64,000 nucleotides of DNA from Bacteriovoracaceae bacterium (GTDB lineage Bacteria; Bdellovibrionota; Bacteriovoracia; Bacteriovoracales; Bacteriovoracaceae): positions 46,317-110,316 of the forward strand of contig CANEUH010000011.1 of assembly GCA_947441615.1 (NCBI GenBank). The letters are read 5' to 3'. Every line of letters starts with the position of its first letter. The stretch's first letter is position 1. The notes beneath the pieces were generated by a model. The model had not been told where the DNA came from, searched no databases, and was given only the letters and a program-made list of their open reading frames with translations. The position numbers and the translations under genes were made by a program. Below, piece after piece: positions 35,724-46,652 of this stretch.

Positions 35724-36463
35724 ACATTTCTCCTCATGATCGTTGTTGGGGAACCTTGATCCTGGGGCATAGTAATAATTTCATCAATCACAACATGCCG
35801 AGGTCTCTCAAGCATAAATAGCATCATGCTTGCAACATCTTCAGGAGTTAGTGGTGTCATTCCTAAATAAACAGAATCGGCCAACTCATCATTGCCCTTA
35901 AAACGAACTTTACTAAAATCAGAATGAACCATGCCAGGAGAAATCTGCATAACTCTTATATTCTGTCCTGCCGTTTCCTCTCTTAATGCTCTCGTAAACG
36001 CCTTAACCGCGTGCTTAGTAGCGCAATAAACTGCCCCACCTTGGTAGGCATAATGACCTGCTATGGAACAAAGATTTATAATATCTCCCCCACCGTGCTG
36101 AATCATCCAAGGAAGAACTAAATGCACCATACGAAAGTTAGCAGTCACATTAGTCTCAATCATCTGAGACCAATCGTCTAATTGACTCTCCTGAACTTTA
36201 TCTCTGCCTAGTGCCAATCCCGCATTATTGATAAGAATATCTATATGACAATTTGTCATCGTTTTAATTTCATTTAAGGCATTAGGGCCATTTAAATCGC
36301 AGGGAATAATGTGAATGTTGGAATTCCCTAATTCACTCTTTAATTCCTGAAGTTTCTCTTCCCTTCGAGCAAGTAAAAATAATTCATACCCTTTTTGAGA
36401 AAGAATAACAGCTAAGGCACGACCTATCCCAGAGGATGCTCCAGTAATGAGAACTCGCTTCAT
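35720..36463 (-). CDS. SDR-family NAD(P)-dependent oxidoreductase (YdfG/SDR7-like)
   Basis: A classical short-chain dehydrogenase of 247 residues. It has TGASSGIGRALA for cofactor binding, NNAGLALG, the serine in NLCSIAGH and YCATKHAVK for the Tyr-Lys pair. The C-terminal VYLGMTPLTPEDVA resembles the YdfG (3-hydroxy acid dehydrogenase) group. The substrate is unproven. It is the first gene of the SDR-dihydroorotase-EEP operon, which has a likely promoter at 36597-36637. Confidence 0.85.
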   Translation of the reverse strand: MKRVLITGASSGIGRALAVILSQKGYELFLLARREEKLQELKSELGNSNIHIIPCDLNGPNALNEIKTMTNCHIDILINNAGLALGRDKVQESQLDDWSQMIETNVTANFRMVHLVLPWMIQHGGGDIINLCSIAGHYAYQGGAVYCATKHAVKAFTRALREETAGQNIRVMQISPGMVHSDFSKVRFKGNDELADSVYLGMTPLTPEDVASMMLFMLERPRHVVIDEIITMPQDQGSPTTIMRRNV

Positions 36464-36596
36464 ATGAACTCCTATTTACGACCTTCAAATAAAAAGATAG
36501 CATCAGCGCTTCTAATGTCAAAAACACTAAAACTTTTTTTTAAATAGTATCTTGAAAAAGCCTCTTCTGAACAGTTTCGTTAAGACCCATTGATAT

Positions 36597-36637
36597 ATTA
36601 TACGGAACAAAATGAGATAAGGAGAAGCTCCTTATCT
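36597..36637 (-). promoter_or_regulatory. TATAAT promoter with palindrome over the -35 region
   Basis: On the minus strand a perfect TATAAT lies at 36597-36602. A perfect ten-base inverted repeat, AGATAAGGAG and CTCCTTATCT, occupies 36615-36637 with a three-base centre. It therefore covers where the -35 box would be, and no TTGACA-like box is present. This would suit an activator or repressor site for the SDR operon starting at 36463. The rest of the 315-bp gap up to 36463 shows nothing else. Confidence 0.45.
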
Positions 36638-36739
36638 TATGAAAAATAAATCTATTTGATCGAATAAGATTGCAGAGAAAATAATAAACATAGGTTTGTG
36701 ATTCTAAGGTGAAAAATCCCAGAAAAAAGAACAGATAAT

Positions 36740-36773
36740 AAAAGGACCTTCTCCATAGGAAGAAGGTCCTTAA
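36740..36773 (-). terminator. rho-independent terminator of aconitase gene
   Basis: AAGGACCTTCT (36742-36752) and AGAAGGTCCTT (36761-36771) form an 11-bp stem. Read on the minus strand, TTTATTAT follows the stem. It starts eight bases after the acnA stop. Confidence 0.85.
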
Positions 36774-36778
36774 AAAAA

Positions 36779-39472
36779 TTAAGCATTAAGCTTTCTTAAA
36801 ACGTAGTGAAGAATTCCAGAGTTCTTGTAGTACTCAAGTTCATTGGCCGTATCAATACGAGACTGCAATTGAATCTTAATGACTTCTCCATTTTTACGTT
36901 TAATCTCAGCTGAAATCTGCTCTTTGGGCTTCATATGAGTTAAACCGTGGAGGGTTACTTCTTCTGATCCATCTAAATTTAGAGATTTTCTAGTCTGACC
37001 TTCGGTGAATTGAAGAGGCACCACACCCATACCAATTAAATTTGAACGGTGGATACGCTCAAAGCTCTCAGTGATCACGGCCTTAATTCCAAGAAGTCTT
37101 GTTCCTTTGGCCGCCCAGTCTCTAGATGATCCTGTTCCATATTCTTTACCTGCGAAAACAACAAGTGGCTTACCCGCTTGTTGATACTTCATAGAAGCAT
37201 CATAAATTGTACTCTCTTCACCAGTTGGAACATAGGTCGTAAGCCCACCCTCTTTTCCAGATTTCACCATTTCGTTTTTAAGACGAATGTTAGCGAAAGT
37301 CCCGCGAGTCATAACTTCATCGTGACCACGACGAGCACCGTACTGATTAAAGTCAGCTGGTTTCACACCTCTTCCAACAAGATAAGATCCAGCTGGAGTC
37401 TCTGGTTTAAATGAGCCGGCCGGAGAAATGTGGTCGGTAGTAATTGAGTCACCAAAAAGACCTAATACATTCGCTCCAACGATATCCTTAACGGCCTCAG
37501 GATCTTTTTTCATCCCCTTAAAGTAAGGAGGATTATTGATATAAGTTGAATTTGAATCCCAAGAAAAAGTTTCTCCCTCTGGAGCAGAAACTTTCTGCCA
37601 GAACTCATCACCTTTAAATACATCCGAATATCGAGACTTAAACATTGCAGGAGTGATCGATTTTGCCATCACATCGTGAATTTCTTGAGATGAAGGCCAG
37701 ATATCTTTAAGGAATACATTGTTCCCCATAGCATCTTTACCAATAGGCTCTTTGGTTAAATCAAGTTTTACGTTTCCAGCGATGGCATACGCGACAACGA
37801 GTGGAGGAGAAGCAAGATAGTTGGCTTTTACATCTGGAGACACTCTTCCTTCAAAGTTTCTATTTCCAGAAAGAACTGCTGAAGCCGTGATGTTTCCGTC
37901 TTTAATCGCTTTAGAAAATTCTGGTTTAAGAGGACCAGAGTTCCCAATACAAGTGGTGCATCCGTAACCCACAAGATTAAATCCAAGTTTATTAAGTTCA
38001 CCTTGAAGCCCAGCTGCTTCAAGATAATCAGTCACCACTTTAGATCCAGGAGCAAGAGATGTTTTAACCCATGGTTTAGTTTTTAAACCGAGTGCATTCG
38101 CCTTTTTAGCAACAAGACCGGCGGCAACAAGAACCGACGGATTTGAAGTATTTGTACAAGAAGTGATCGCAGCGATCATTACGTCACCATGAGTGATCGT
38201 AAAATCAGCACCATCAACTTTTTGAGTGAAGTTAACGTCATCGGATTTCACTTTAAAACCTGTTTCAGAAATAAGATCTTTTTTAAATCCTTCAGCAATG
38301 TTAGAAAGAGAGATTCTATCCTGAGGACGCTTAGGTCCAGCAAGTGATGGCTCAACTGTAGATAAATCTAGTTCAAGAGTGTCCGTGAATATTGGATCTT
38401 TTGAATCATTCCTCCAAAAACCTTGCTCTTTAGCGTAAGCCTCAACAAGTTGAACTCTGTCTTCATCACGTCCAGTAAAACGTAAATACTCAATTGTTTT
38501 TTCATCGATAGGAAAAAATCCACAAGTCGCACCATACTCAGGCGCCATGTTAGCAATTGTCGCTCTATCAGCAAGAGAAAGATCTTTTAGACCTGGGCCA
38601 AAAAATTCAACAAATTTATCAACAACACCCTTTTTACGAAGCATATTCGTTACAGTTAAAACAACATCCGTTGCAGTAACACCTTCCTTTGCTTTCCCAG
38701 TAAGTTTAAATCCAATCACTTCTGGAATAAGCATCGTGACTGCTTGTCCAAGCATCGCGGCTTCCGCCTCAATACCACCAACTCCCCAACCAAGAACAGA
38801 GAGGCCATTGACCATCGTCGTATGCGAATCTGTGCCAACGCACGTGTCACAATAGGCAAGAGTTGTTCCATTTTCTTCTTTGGTCCAAACAGTTTGGGCA
38901 AGGTACTCAACGTTCACTTGGTGACAAATACCAGTCCCAGGAGGAACCACACGAAAGTTTTTAAAAGCTTTCTGTCCCCATTTTAAAAACTTATAGCGCT
39001 CACCATTTCTTTCGTATTCAAGATCCATGTTTTTTGTAAAAGCATCTGGAGAAGCTGAGTAGTCAACGATAACAGAGTGGTCGATAACAAGATCAACCGG
39101 AACCAGAGGATTAATTTTTTGTGGGTTACCGCCGACGGCCTTCATGGCATCTCTCATTGCTGCCAGATCCACAACTGCAGGAACACCTGTAAAATCCTGC
39201 ATAAGAACTCGAGCTGGATAGTAATTAATTTCGCGAGTCGATTTTTTATCTTTTGTCCATTGACCCATGGCCTTGATATCATCTGAGTAAACAGTAAAAC
39301 CATCTTCATTTCGAAGGAGGTTTTCCATTAAAACCTTTAGTGAATAAGGAAGATTCTCAATGTCTCCAACTCCAGCTGCTTCTGCGGCCTTAAGTGAGAA
39401 ATAATCATAAGACTTATTACCAACTTTTAAATTTTTACGGGTCTTGAAAGAATCGAGTCTTTTGTCTGACAC
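36779..39472 (-). CDS. acnA: aconitate hydratase A
   Basis: The enzyme interconverts citrate and isocitrate in the TCA cycle with a 4Fe-4S cluster. The 897-residue length fits AcnA/IRP-type aconitase. Cluster cysteines are in AITSCTN and [10 protein letters not shown]. Substrate-site blocks are [24 protein letters not shown] and [14 protein letters not shown]. The gene is monocistronic, with its own terminator. It is a likely client of the Suf/Nfu system encoded at 2100-7318. Confidence 0.97.
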   Translation of the reverse strand: MSDKRLDSFKTRKNLKVGNKSYDYFSLKAAEAAGVGDIENLPYSLKVLMENLLRNEDGFTVYSDDIKAMGQWTKDKKSTREINYYPARVLMQDFTGVPAVVDLAAMRDAMKAVGGNPQKINPLVPVDLVIDHSVIVDYSASPDAFTKNMDLEYERNGERYKFLKWGQKAFKNFRVVPPGTGICHQVNVEYLAQTVWTKEENGTTLAYCDTCVGTDSHTTMVNGLSVLGWGVGGIEAEAAMLGQAVTMLIPEVIGFKLTGKAKEGVTATDVVLTVTNMLRKKGVVDKFVEFFGPGLKDLSLADRATIANMAPEYGATCGFFPIDEKTIEYLRFTGRDEDRVQLVEAYAKEQGFWRNDSKDPIFTDTLELDLSTVEPSLAGPKRPQDRISLSNIAEGFKKDLISETGFKVKSDDVNFTQKVDGADFTITHGDVMIAAITSCTNTSNPSVLVAAGLVAKKANALGLKTKPWVKTSLAPGSKVVTDYLEAAGLQGELNKLGFNLVGYGCTTCIGNSGPLKPEFSKAIKDGNITASAVLSGNRNFEGRVSPDVKANYLASPPLVVAYAIAGNVKLDLTKEPIGKDAMGNNVFLKDIWPSSQEIHDVMAKSITPAMFKSRYSDVFKGDEFWQKVSAPEGETFSWDSNSTYINNPPYFKGMKKDPEAVKDIVGANVLGLFGDSITTDHISPAGSFKPETPAGSYLVGRGVKPADFNQYGARRGHDEVMTRGTFANIRLKNEMVKSGKEGGLTTYVPTGEESTIYDASMKYQQAGKPLVVFAGKEYGTGSSRDWAAKGTRLLGIKAVITESFERIHRSNLIGMGVVPLQFTEGQTRKSLNLDGSEEVTLHGLTHMKPKEQISAEIKRKNGEVIKIQLQSRIDTANELEYYKNSGILHYVLRKLNA

Positions 39473-39639
39473 AGAACACTCCTATTTAGAAAATTTATGA
39501 AATATTCTAACTCTTTAGGGGCTTGGTGACTATGAGAAATAGAAGGCGAAAATAGCTCCAGACCAATTCCTGACCACTTTAGTTTACTGTTTAAAATAAA
39601 CCTTTCAAGTAGGAGGGTCATCTAGTCGATAAGCTCACC

Positions 39640-40083
39640 ATGGAAAGTGGAAAATCTTTTACCATAACTCGAGAAAAACATTTAGATCACATGGTCAGGG
39701 TCGTCCCTTTTATCGTTTTTTGCTACGCTGTTCAGTGCTTTGTCATTATGAGGGTGAGTCCTGGAAATTTTTCCACAATAAGCTTAAGTATCCTTGGTGG
39801 ATTTCTTGCTCTTATGATCGCTGGATTTATCACCTATGATGTGAAACATCAGGTCATTCTCAATGAAGGCACTTTAAATATTCGTTTCTTAGGATCAGAA
39901 AAAACCATCTCATTTGATAACATCTGGCACATCGAGATCAATGGGCCAGGGCAAACATTTTCAACCATGGTGCTTCAAACAGATCAAGGTAAAGTCACCT
40001 TTTACTTTATTGATGATTCAGAAAAAATAAAGGAGTGGATTGAAACCCACCAAAATAAGGCACTATCTAAAAAAGCAGCTTAA
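39640..40083 (+). CDS. small membrane protein with PH-like C-terminal domain, unknown
   Basis: I do not recognise a named family. Two hydrophobic helices (about residues 24-42 and 50-68) are followed by a beta-rich soluble domain of about 75 residues. That domain (VKHQVILNEGTLNIRFLG, then ISFDNIWHIEI) recalls bacterial PH-like (YdbT/DUF304-type) domains. The product has 147 residues. The AGGAGG at 39611-39616 is too far from the ATG to serve as its ribosome-binding site. It diverges from acnA and converges on lpd with a four-base stop overlap. Confidence 0.6.
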   Translation: MESGKSFTITREKHLDHMVRVVPFIVFCYAVQCFVIMRVSPGNFSTISLSILGGFLALMIAGFITYDVKHQVILNEGTLNIRFLGSEKTISFDNIWHIEINGPGQTFSTMVLQTDQGKVTFYFIDDSEKIKEWIETHQNKALSKKAA

Positions 40084-41483
40084 ATATTCAGCGCCCTATT
40101 CTCAGTAGCAGCTAAACAAGCCTCCTTAAAGCCCTCTGAATAAGTAGGATGTGCGTGAGATATTCGACCAATATCTTCTGCACTTGCCCTAAACTCCATC
40201 GCCACAACAGCTTCAGCAATCATATCGGCCGTTCTTGGGCCAATCATATGAACACCAAGAATCTCATCTGTTTTTTTATCTGCAAGAACTTTAATGAGGC
40301 CATTTTTTTCATTCGAGGCAACAGCTCTACCAAGGGCAAGAAATGGAAATTTTCCAACCTTGTAATCCACTCCCTTCTGCTTTAATTCTTGCTCAGTAAA
40401 TCCAACTCCGGCCACTTCAGGCCAAGTATAAACGACACCTGGAATGAGATTATAGTTAATATGCGGTTTTTCACCGGCCATATACTCAGCAACAAAAACC
40501 CCTTCTTCCTCGGCCTTGTGAGCAAGCATCGCCCCTTTAATCACATCACCAATAGCATAAATATGGGAGTGAGTGGTTTGAAGGTGATCATTTACGGGAA
40601 TTCTTCCGCGCTCATCCAGAGTTAGGCCAATATTTTCTAGACCTAATTTATCCGTATAAGGTCTTCTTCCGACAGCAACTAAACAATAATCTCCCACGAG
40701 CTCGATTTCTTCATTGGTAGATTTATTCTTGGCCTTAACAACGACCTCATTTCCATTTCTTTTAACGGAAGAAACTCCGTGACCCATATGAAAAGTCATT
40801 CCATCTTTCGTGAGAACTTTTTGAAGTTCTTTCCCAAGATCAGAGTCCATTGCTGCAATACAAGAGTCAGCAAACTCGACCACAGAGACTTTTGAACCAA
40901 GACGCTTATAAACGGAACCAAGTTCAAGTCCAATAACACCACCACCAATGACGATGAGATGTTTTGGAGCCTCTTTAAGTTTTAATGCTTCAGTAGAAGT
41001 AATGACTCTTTCTTTATCAGCTGTAACACCGGGTAGGATTGAAGGCTTTGAACCAGTTGCAATAATGGCATTCTTAAAACCAATTTCTTGGGAGCCTTTC
41101 TCAGAAGTCACAATAACTGTATTTTTATCTTTAAAAGACCCGTGTCCTTGAAAAACCGTGATCTTATTTTTTTTCATCAAGAAAGAAACACCACCAGTGA
41201 TGCCTTCAACAACTTTTGCCACTCTTTCAGACATTTTTGGAACATTGAGATTCACCCCAGAAACTTCTATACCATGAAGTGAATGAGAATGAACCGTCTC
41301 ATGATAGCGTTCAGATGAATCGAGCCACGCCTTTGACGGGATACAGCCAACATTTAGGCAAGTTCCACCCAATGTTTTATACCGCTCAATAATGGCGACC
41401 TTCATTTTTAACTGAGAGGCCCTGATTGCGGCAATATATCCACCGGGACCAGATCCAATAACAACAAGATCAAACTGTTCCAT
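40080..41483 (-). CDS. lpdA: dihydrolipoyl dehydrogenase (E3)
   Basis: An FAD-dependent E3 enzyme that reoxidises dihydrolipoamide with NAD+. The redox disulfide is in GGTCLNVGCIPSK. FAD and NAD motifs are GSGPGGYIAA and IGGGVIGLELGS. The C-terminal dimer-interface catalytic block is HAHPTYSE. Length is 467 residues. It is the last gene of the odhA-odhB-lpd operon, 15 bp after odhB, so it is the E3 of the 2-oxoglutarate dehydrogenase complex and perhaps of others. Confidence 0.96.
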   Translation of the reverse strand: MEQFDLVVIGSGPGGYIAAIRASQLKMKVAIIERYKTLGGTCLNVGCIPSKAWLDSSERYHETVHSHSLHGIEVSGVNLNVPKMSERVAKVVEGITGGVSFLMKKNKITVFQGHGSFKDKNTVIVTSEKGSQEIGFKNAIIATGSKPSILPGVTADKERVITSTEALKLKEAPKHLIVIGGGVIGLELGSVYKRLGSKVSVVEFADSCIAAMDSDLGKELQKVLTKDGMTFHMGHGVSSVKRNGNEVVVKAKNKSTNEEIELVGDYCLVAVGRRPYTDKLGLENIGLTLDERGRIPVNDHLQTTHSHIYAIGDVIKGAMLAHKAEEEGVFVAEYMAGEKPHINYNLIPGVVYTWPEVAGVGFTEQELKQKGVDYKVGKFPFLALGRAVASNEKNGLIKVLADKKTDEILGVHMIGPRTADMIAEAVVAMEFRASAEDIGRISHAHPTYSEGFKEACLAATENRALNI

Positions 41484-41498
41484 TATCTTATTCCTTCA

Positions 41499-42710
41499 TT
41501 AAATATCAAGTAACAAACGAGATGGGTCCTCAATCATTTCCTTAACTGCTTTTAGAAATGAAACTGATTCTCTGCCATCAATAATCCTATGATCGTAAGA
41601 AAGTGCGAGATACATAATGGGACGAATGACAACCTGGCCATTTACGGCCACAGGTCTTTCCACAATATTGTGGAGTCCAAGAATCGCTGACTGAGGAGCA
41701 TTGAGAATCGGAGTCGAGAGCATAGAGCCGAAGATTCCGCCATTCGTAATAGTGAAAGTTCCACCTTGCATTTCTTCAATGGTGATTTTTCCGTCACGTG
41801 CGCGAGTGGCGAGTTCAATAATTTTTGATTCAATCGCCGCCATCCCCATGGATTCAGCATTTCTAATCACAGGAACAACGAGACCCCTTGGTGTTGAAAC
41901 CGCAACTCCCACGTCAGCATAATTGTGATAAACAAGCTCAGTCCCATCAATCATGCCATTAACGGCCGGGTATTGTTTTAAGGCAGCACATGAAGCTTTT
42001 GTAAAAAAGCTCATGAAGCCCAGACCCACTCCATGTTTTTCCTTAAATGAATCTTTATATTTTTTACGAAGTTCCATCACGGCAGACATATCAACTTCAT
42101 TAAAAGTCGTGAGCATCGCCGTCGTATTTTTTGCAGCAACGAGACGAGAAGCGATTGTTTTTCTTAATCCTGTCATTTTTTCACGACGAACTTCACGAGA
42201 AAATGAAGATGAAATTGTTTCTCGAGCGAGTGCCTTTAATACTGACTCTTCACCTGAGGCTGCCTTAGGTGAGCTTTGCACGGCTTGGGCCGACAGAGCA
42301 TCACCTTTAGTAATACGACCGTCTTTGCCTGAACCGTTAATAGAAGCTGAATCAATTCCTTTTTCAGAAAGAATTTTTTGAGCAGCGGGGGAAGGAAAAT
42401 TTTTAGTTTCAGTCTGACTTGCAAGAGTTTCTTTTGGGGCTACTTTAACTTCTTGGGATGGAGCCGCTGATGAAGTAGCTGTTTCATCCACTTCAGCAAC
42501 CTTAGTGCCAATCGCAACAGTTTCACCCTCTTTAACAAGAATTTTTAATTTCCCTGCTTTTGGGGCAGAAATCTCAAGAGTTGCCTTATCCGACTCAATA
42601 GAACAAATCGCCTCATCAAGTTTGACCATTTCTCCATCTTTTTTTATCCAACTTGCAATGGTGACTTCAGAGATAGACTCTCCAACACTCGGTACTTTGA
42701 CATCAACCAT
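41499..42710 (-). CDS. sucB: dihydrolipoyl succinyltransferase (E2 of 2-oxoglutarate dehydrogenase)
   Basis: A 403-residue E2. One lipoyl domain (residues 1-78) has its lipoyl lysine in IESDKATLE. An Ala/Pro/Ser-rich linker, a peripheral-subunit-binding domain ([13 protein letters not shown] to GRITKGD) and the acyltransferase core follow. The core has the catalytic His-Asp in [11 protein letters not shown]. Gene order after odhA fixes it as the succinyltransferase. Confidence 0.96.
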   Translation of the reverse strand: MVDVKVPSVGESISEVTIASWIKKDGEMVKLDEAICSIESDKATLEISAPKAGKLKILVKEGETVAIGTKVAEVDETATSSAAPSQEVKVAPKETLASQTETKNFPSPAAQKILSEKGIDSASINGSGKDGRITKGDALSAQAVQSSPKAASGEESVLKALARETISSSFSREVRREKMTGLRKTIASRLVAAKNTTAMLTTFNEVDMSAVMELRKKYKDSFKEKHGVGLGFMSFFTKASCAALKQYPAVNGMIDGTELVYHNYADVGVAVSTPRGLVVPVIRNAESMGMAAIESKIIELATRARDGKITIEEMQGGTFTITNGGIFGSMLSTPILNAPQSAILGLHNIVERPVAVNGQVVIRPIMYLALSYDHRIIDGRESVSFLKAVKEMIEDPSRLLLDI

Positions 42711-42731
42711 AACTCATCCTTTTAATATCTA

Positions 42732-45482
42732 TTAAACTGTTTCGATTTTTTCAGAAAAAGCGTTGTTCACAATTTTTGCTTGCTCTTGAGCATGAACACT
42801 TGCGTACCCTGTCGCCGGAGAAGCAGATGATTTACGAGCAATTAATTTAAATTCATCAAATTGAACGTAACGGCGTAAAAAAGTAAATGCGCCCATATTT
42901 TTTGGTTCTTCTTGTACCCAAACTTTCTCGGCATTCTTGTATTTTTCAATAAGCTTCCAGCTCTGCTCCTCTGGCATTGGATAGAGCTGCTCAAGACGAA
43001 CAATCGCCACATCCTTTCGCTTATCTTTAAGTTGTTTTGCTTTTAGATCGTAGAAGATTTTTCCCGTACACATAATAAGGCGCTTAACATCCTTAGAATT
43101 AACTGATGAATCATCAATAATTTCCTGGAACGATCCTTCAGAAAGATCTTTGACTGAAGAAATACAATCCGGGTGACGGAGTAGAGACTTTGGAGTGAAA
43201 ATAATAAGTGGTTTCCTAAAGTCCCACTTCACCTGACGACGAAGGATATGGAAAATATTCGCAGGGGTTGTAAGATTCGCCACCACCATATTCCACTCAG
43301 CAGCGAGTTGCAAAAATCTCTCGGGTCTGGCATTTGAGTGCTCAGGGCCTTGACCCTCGTAACCATGAGGAAGCATCATCACAACACCAGATTGACGCTG
43401 CCACTTAGACTCTCCAGATGAAATAAACTGATCAATAATGGTTTGAGCACCGTTAGCGAAATCACCAAACTGAGCTTCCCAAATATTTAAAGAACTCGGA
43501 GACCCTAGTGAGTAACCATATTCGTAACCCAGAACTGCGTACTCAGAAAGAAGTGAGTTATAAATTTTATACTTTCCTTGTTTGTCGGCAAAATGATTTA
43601 AAAAGAGATATCTTGTATTTGAATTCTCATCTACAACACCAGCATGACGATGTGAAAATGTTCCCCTAATACAGTCTTGTCCAGACATTCTGATGCTGAT
43701 TCCTTCCTGAAGAAGGGATCCATACGCCATGAGTTCCCCCATGGCCCAATCAAGTTGATCATCACTCCAACGCTTTGATCTTTCTTCAAGTAATTTATCA
43801 ATCTTTTGAATGGGTTTAAACCCATTAGGAAGAATCGTTAGTGCCTTAAGAGTTTTCTCCAAGATATCTTTTGAAACTGATGTTTTTGGTGAATAGTCAA
43901 AATCCTTTGGATTAGATCGACGGAAAGATTTCCACTGCTCTTCCGGTTTTTGATAGAGATAAGGAAGAGGTTTCTGTTTCACCATATTGAAGCGGTCTTG
44001 AAGAAGATTTTTAAATTGCTCCTCCATCTGAACCGCTAATTGGGCTTCAATTTGTTTTCCTTCAATTAATTTATCTTTATAAACTTCACGAGGATTAGAG
44101 TGCTTTGAAATCTGGTTATAAAATTTAGGCTGAGTAAATCTTGGCTCATCAGATTCATTATGCCCATGCTTACGGTAGCAAACCATATCGACAAAAATAT
44201 CCTTATGGAATTTTGATCTAAACTCAGTCGCTAACTCCACAGCATAAACAACGGCCTCAGCATCATCTCCATTCACATGAAGAACTGGAGTTTCAAGAAC
44301 TCTGGCCACACTGGTTGAATAGATTGATGAGCGCGCATCATCAAAGTCAGTTGTAAAACCAATTTGGTTATTGATGACAAAATGGATCGCCCCGCCAACG
44401 TTATAGCCTTTTAGACCAGACATCTGAACGGTTTCGTAAACAATACCTTGACCAGCAACTGCGGCATCACCGTGGATAATAATTGGTAAAAGCTTTTTAG
44501 GATCTTCGTTATAAAGCGTATCACCTTGGGCTCTTGTGTACCCAAGGACCACAGCGTCCACAGCTTCTAAGTGTGATGGGTTTGGCATAAGTTTTAAATA
44601 AACTTTTTGCCCGCCAAAAGTCGTTACCTGAGAGGAGTAGCCCATATGGTACTTCACATCTCCGTCACCCATCGTTAAATCGGGAGTCGCTTGTCCTTCA
44701 AATTCATTAAAGATGTATTCGTAAGTTTTACCCATGACGTTTGCTAGAACATTTAATCTACCTCTATGGGCCATGCCGATCACTACTTCTTCGACTCCAT
44801 GTTGAGCAGAGGTATTTATGATAGCATCAAGAGCTGGGATCGTATTTTCTCCCCCTTCAAGTGAGAATCTTTTTTGGCCAACATATTTGGTGTGCAAGAA
44901 GTTTTCAAAGGCAACGGCTTCATTAAGCTTAGTAAGGATTCGCTTCTTCTTATCGATACCAAAGGATCTTCCAGATGAGTTAGACTCAATTTTTGTCTGA
45001 AACCACTCTCTAATTTCTGAGTCATTGATGTGCATGTACTCAACACCAATCGTTCCACAGTAAATAGACTTTAAATGCGAAATAATATCTTTAAGCTTAG
45101 CACCCTTCTGACCAAGAACTTCACTGATCACAAAACTCTCCTCAAGATCTGCACTAGCAAGACCATGATCTTCTAATTCAAGTTTTGGGAAACGATTAAC
45201 TCTTTCTCTAATTGGGTTAGTAGTGGAAATGAGGTGACCTCTGGCCCTGTAGGCTTCAATCAATCTATACACTTTAAATTCTTTTGAAAGGTTTGATGAA
45301 ACCCCTTGAGCAGTAGAGTCAGATGCCGAGGTAGGCATAACAAGAGCGTACTCAAGACCTTTAAAAAATTGTTTCCATGAACTATCTACTGAGTCTGGAT
45401 TATTTTTGTAATCCATATAAAGGCCATCAATAAATGAATTATCAGAAGAAGAAACGTATGAAAAATCTTGAGAAATAGTCAT
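42732..45482 (-). CDS. sucA: 2-oxoglutarate dehydrogenase E1
   Basis: A thiamine-diphosphate-dependent E1, 916 residues, which decarboxylates 2-oxoglutarate and succinylates the E2 lipoyl group. N-terminal residues show the E2-binding motif region (FIDGLYMDYKNNPDSVDSSW). Family blocks include GMAHRGRLNVL, HGDAAVAGQGIVYE, GDDAEAVVYA, CYRKHGHNESDEP and SHRHAGVVDE, and FGDFANGAQ later. First gene of the odhA-odhB-lpd operon; spacing of 21 bp to odhB. Confidence 0.97.
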   Translation of the reverse strand: MTISQDFSYVSSSDNSFIDGLYMDYKNNPDSVDSSWKQFFKGLEYALVMPTSASDSTAQGVSSNLSKEFKVYRLIEAYRARGHLISTTNPIRERVNRFPKLELEDHGLASADLEESFVISEVLGQKGAKLKDIISHLKSIYCGTIGVEYMHINDSEIREWFQTKIESNSSGRSFGIDKKKRILTKLNEAVAFENFLHTKYVGQKRFSLEGGENTIPALDAIINTSAQHGVEEVVIGMAHRGRLNVLANVMGKTYEYIFNEFEGQATPDLTMGDGDVKYHMGYSSQVTTFGGQKVYLKLMPNPSHLEAVDAVVLGYTRAQGDTLYNEDPKKLLPIIIHGDAAVAGQGIVYETVQMSGLKGYNVGGAIHFVINNQIGFTTDFDDARSSIYSTSVARVLETPVLHVNGDDAEAVVYAVELATEFRSKFHKDIFVDMVCYRKHGHNESDEPRFTQPKFYNQISKHSNPREVYKDKLIEGKQIEAQLAVQMEEQFKNLLQDRFNMVKQKPLPYLYQKPEEQWKSFRRSNPKDFDYSPKTSVSKDILEKTLKALTILPNGFKPIQKIDKLLEERSKRWSDDQLDWAMGELMAYGSLLQEGISIRMSGQDCIRGTFSHRHAGVVDENSNTRYLFLNHFADKQGKYKIYNSLLSEYAVLGYEYGYSLGSPSSLNIWEAQFGDFANGAQTIIDQFISSGESKWQRQSGVVMMLPHGYEGQGPEHSNARPERFLQLAAEWNMVVANLTTPANIFHILRRQVKWDFRKPLIIFTPKSLLRHPDCISSVKDLSEGSFQEIIDDSSVNSKDVKRLIMCTGKIFYDLKAKQLKDKRKDVAIVRLEQLYPMPEEQSWKLIEKYKNAEKVWVQEEPKNMGAFTFLRRYVQFDEFKLIARKSSASPATGYASVHAQEQAKIVNNAFSEKIETV

Positions 45483-45653
45483 AATGGGACTCTTAATAAA
45501 ACGAGGGGTTAATGTTAGTGATAATTATAAGGCATCACTTTCTTTTTGTGAAAATCTAAAACCAAGAAATTTGATGAGTTAAGTTTATTGCACTGTGCAG
45601 TGTTTAGCTTTTTTTGATTGACCAAAGAAATCAATTAAAGCACCGTTAAGGAT

Positions 45654-46652
45654 ATGAAAATAACCATCCTCTCTTTTTTACTCTTAGTTATCTCAAGTTA
45701 TTCATTTGCTGCACCTAGTGATAATCCAGGTCATGTCAAAGAAATACTCAAACTTCTCTCAGGTAACCGAGACGTTCGAAACTTAGCACTTTACTCAGTT
45801 TTGGCCACTAGATGTTCACGCTATATGACGCCAGAAAAAAAACTTCCTTGTAAAGAAGCTGTTGCAAGTCTCGTCTTACAGTTAGACTTCGACATTGTTT
45901 TGACTGGGGATAAAGAATCGGCACCAGATAATTGGTCGCCAAATTCTTTTGTTTTTGTAGCCTTTAAAAGTAATCTCTTAATGCTTCTCAATACAAAAAA
46001 ATCAACTCAATATCTTAGAGGCCTTAATGAGCAGCTTTACTTCTATCTTTTAGGTAATAATCCTGAATTTAATCTCTGGGATTATACGAAATCTCACTTT
46101 AAATCAGACTACGCTGCTTCTCTTGTTATTGCTGCCTTTTTTCAAGATACCTCAATAAAGAAACTCCATCTTGCTTATCTTGAACACACTTCACTTAGGG
46201 GTGGAGAGAATTTTATAGAGAACAAAGAATTACTCAGTAGAGTTATCGATACGTTTAATTTAATTTTAGACACCTCAGAAGAATCTTACAAACCTTTGTT
46301 TTATCCAAAAGAAATTCAAACTGAAATGAACAAGAGTATCTATCATTACTATGTTCCCATGTTCATCAGTAGATCTTTAAAAAAAGACGGGGTGAAAGAT
46401 GATATGGCATATGTAGCTCCTCTACTCCTTACATTGACTTACGAGTTTTTAACCTCGGCAGATGATTATCGATATTTATTTTTTGATCCCATGACGATTA
46501 AATCTAAAGAGAAAGTGAGAGATATCTATGCTGGATACTGTGGAGCGAATATTGGCCTAAGAGGCCTCAACTTCAATAAATCATTTGAGACTATTAGAGC
46601 TCGATTTTCGACCTCAACAGAGAAGGCCGTTCAAATGCTATTTAAGCATTAG
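45654..46652 (+). CDS. secreted protein of unknown family
   Basis: A clear signal peptide of about 19 residues ends in SFAA. The 313-residue mature protein appears mostly alpha-helical, with helices such as HVKEILKLLSGNRDVRNLALYSV. It has few Cys (RCSRYM, LPCKEA, GYCGAN). I recognise no catalytic motif or family. It diverges from sucA across 171 bp and overlaps the convergent esterase gene by 11 bases at the stops. A periplasmic or surface location is all that can be supported. Confidence 0.6.
   Translation: MKITILSFLLLVISSYSFAAPSDNPGHVKEILKLLSGNRDVRNLALYSVLATRCSRYMTPEKKLPCKEAVASLVLQLDFDIVLTGDKESAPDNWSPNSFVFVAFKSNLLMLLNTKKSTQYLRGLNEQLYFYLLGNNPEFNLWDYTKSHFKSDYAASLVIAAFFQDTSIKKLHLAYLEHTSLRGGENFIENKELLSRVIDTFNLILDTSEESYKPLFYPKEIQTEMNKSIYHYYVPMFISRSLKKDGVKDDMAYVAPLLLTLTYEFLTSADDYRYLFFDPMTIKSKEKVRDIYAGYCGANIGLRGLNFNKSFETIRARFSTSTEKAVQMLFKH

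Noticed and set aside
38547..38855. Plus-strand open frames in the aconitase gene
   Set aside because: They lie antisense to acnA, whose motifs are complete.
39610..39617. AGGAGG as ribosome-binding site of the 39640 gene
   Set aside because: It is about 23 bases from the ATG, with an in-frame stop between and no nearer start codon; probably coincidental.
41953..42381. 142-codon plus-strand open frame inside sucB
   Set aside because: Antisense to a highly conserved E2 gene; composition reflects the opposite strand.
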